Below, in pieces: positions 62,901 through 64,000 of a stretch of DNA of 64,000 nt; position 1 is the stretch's first letter; the number at the start of each line of letters is the position of its first letter. Source of the stretch: Pirellulaceae bacterium (GTDB lineage Bacteria; Planctomycetota; Planctomycetia; Pirellulales; Pirellulaceae); assembly GCA_018402565.1 (NCBI GenBank), contig JAGYIQ010000003.1, forward strand, positions 261,746 to 325,745, written 5' to 3'. The notes under the pieces are model-generated. The model saw only the letters and a program-made list of their open reading frames with translations, made no database searches and was not told where the DNA came from. A program made the position numbers and the translations under genes.

Positions 62901-63710
62901 TCACTTCTCGCGATTGCCCTTGGGCCAAATCTTCAAGATCACGCTCTCCCAGTCCTGGCCGGGAACCTTGTATTGATGGGCGACCTTGACTTGCAAGTTC
63001 TTCAGCAGCCCGGCCGCCTGAGCCTCGGCCTGCTCCTCGACCCACTTGGGTCCCTTGATGGCCAACAACCGGCCCAAGCTGATCCAATTGCCGCGAAACC
63101 ACTGTGTCAACTTGCTGATTGAACCCACTGCCCGCGTCACGCCGGCATCGAACCGCAAGTCGTCCAGCAGCCGTTCGGCTCGCTCTGCGAACACGGTCAC
63201 AGGCAGCCGCAACTCGGCCACCACTTCCTCCAATGCCTTGGCCTTTTTCCCGACCGACTCGGCCAAACTGACGCGGAGATCCGGTCGCAGGATCGCCAGC
63301 GGGATCCCGGGCACACCCCCACCCGACCCAATATCCAGGATATCCTCGTCGGGCCGCAACTGAGCGGACAACTCCAACGCATCGACCAGGTCACGAGTCA
63401 CAAACAGATCGTAGGTCGTGTGCCGGGTCAGATTCAGTACCTCGTTGTGTTGCCATAACAACTGGCAATACTTCTCCAGAGCGGGAATGGCGGCGGCGTC
63501 CACCGAGACCTGCCAACGCTCGAGGGCCTGCGACAACGTGGCCGAAGCTGGCTCGGCAGGCACCGCTGGGGCAGGCTCAACCGCCGGGGCAGACTCAACC
63601 GCCGGGGCAGGCTCAACCGCCGGGGCAGCTTGCTCGGTGTTTGCCGACTCGGCAGACGATGGGGCGGCCTCGTTGGCTGGCGACGGTTGGGAATCGGAGG
63701 GGTTACTCAT
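62901..63710 (-). CDS. rsmG: 16S rRNA (guanine-N7) methyltransferase RsmG
   Basis: 269 residues. The methyltransferase motif I is EDILDIGSGGGVPGIPLAIL, after LNLTRHTTYDLFVTRDLVDA; later KKAKALEEVVAEL and FDAGVTRAVGSISKLTQW match RsmG. It methylates G527 of 16S rRNA. The first 58 residues are a Pro/Ala/Glu extension with three APAVE-type units, encoded by an 18-base tandem repeat (about 63574-63629), and are unlikely to fold. The cdsA gene is just upstream on the same strand. Confidence 0.92.
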   Translation of the reverse strand: MSNPSDSQPSPANEAAPSSAESANTEQAAPAVEPAPAVESAPAVEPAPAVPAEPASATLSQALERWQVSVDAAAIPALEKYCQLLWQHNEVLNLTRHTTYDLFVTRDLVDALELSAQLRPDEDILDIGSGGGVPGIPLAILRPDLRVSLAESVGKKAKALEEVVAELRLPVTVFAERAERLLDDLRFDAGVTRAVGSISKLTQWFRGNWISLGRLLAIKGPKWVEEQAEAQAAGLLKNLQVKVAHQYKVPGQDWESVILKIWPKGNREK

Positions 63711-63734
63711 AGGATTTCTGTGTCACGTGGTTCG

Positions 63735-64000
63735 TTAGTTGGCGTACTCGGCGCCCAAAAAGAATCGGGTCAAGTGATAAAAGATCGGCGCAGCGAAACA
63801 AATCGCGTCGATCCGGTCCAGGACACCGGCATGGCCCTGGACCAAGGTCCCGTAATCCGACACCCCGCGGTCGCGTTTGATGGCCGACATTGTCATGGTA
63901 CCAGAGATGGCCATCAGTGAAATGACCATGCCCATGATGGCGGCCCCATAAATCGTGAAGGGGGTGATGGCTGTCAGCCACTGCAGTGTCAAGGCGGCCG
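63735..64000 (-). CDS. cdsA: phosphatidate cytidylyltransferase, 3' part (cut by window end)
   Basis: The last 88 residues of a membrane protein that continues beyond the window. The CdsA signature is complete: SAIKRDRGVSDYGTLVQGHA then GVLDRIDAICFAAPIFYHL. Hydrophobic helices precede and follow it. It makes CDP-diacylglycerol for phospholipid synthesis. The start lies outside; an internal TTG at 63992 is not the start. It is 24 bases upstream of rsmG on the same strand. Confidence 0.92.
   Translation of the reverse strand, partial: AALTLQWLTAITPFTIYGAAIMGMVISLMAISGTMTMSAIKRDRGVSDYGTLVQGHAGVLDRIDAICFAAPIFYHLTRFFLGAEYAN

Overview
The window looks like a chromosomal segment of a planctomycete, probably of the Pirellulales (Rhodopirellula-like). 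The reasons are family content: four DUF1559 prepilin-like proteins with an N-terminal type IV pilin signal and an H-X9-DG motif, a DUF1592/DUF1552 pair, a DUF1080 protein, a Tat-exported Gfo/Idh/MocA oxidoreductase, a stand-alone CoaC, an ArgRS with a coiled-coil insertion, and the rpsF-ssb-rplI order. The DNA is GC-rich. Many genes are monocistronic or in short, often overlapping, gene pairs.

Layout. (1) 0.07-8.3 kb, plus strand: receiver protein, membrane histidine kinase, STAS protein, then a type II secretion/type IV pilus assembly operon (GspE/PilB ATPase, GspF/PilC, and PilM-, PilN-, PilO- and GspB-like proteins). No secretin or prepilin peptidase is in view. (2) 8.2-18 kb, minus strand: YbaN-like protein, CoaC, ThrRS, a large secreted beta-propeller-like protein, a sodium/solute symporter, ArgRS and RsfS. 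(3) 18.3-34.6 kb: DUF1080 protein, a putative zincin-cyclophilin fusion lipoprotein, a GGDEF-EAL protein, an M1 peptidase, a sugar nucleotidyltransferase next to a GHMP kinase-UDPGP fusion, then a translationally coupled oxidoreductase, RND-type exporter and membrane protein, and tRNA-Leu(GAG). (4) 34.8-38.4 kb, minus strand: DUF1552 and DUF1592 (cytochrome-like) proteins. (5) 38.9-47.5 kb: housekeeping genes (YfgM-like protein, rpoZ, gmk, yicC, secG, tpiA, groES-like, rplY, pth, rpsF, ssb, rplI). Almost all carry single-base indels, often in homopolymers. (6) 47.9-54.3 kb: four tandem DUF1559 genes with their own promoters, a conserved leader in three, and terminators. (7) 54.4-64 kb: small lipoprotein, DUF4832 protein, zinc-ribbon membrane protein, FAD oxidoreductase, thioesterase, DUF6786-like protein, TPR lipoprotein, rsmG and the 3' end of cdsA.

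The most notable points are: the dense indel cluster in essential genes, most simply a local sequence-quality problem; the stepwise-diverging DUF1559 array with a shared 5' leader block; two families of small inverted-repeat elements, one supplying a stop codon to a symporter gene; many minisatellites inside and between genes; and two unusual domain fusions (zincin-cyclophilin, and GHMP kinase-UDP-sugar pyrophosphorylase). I found no CRISPR array, prophage, integrase or intact insertion sequence. All assignments come from reading the sequence and recalled family motifs; no database search was run.
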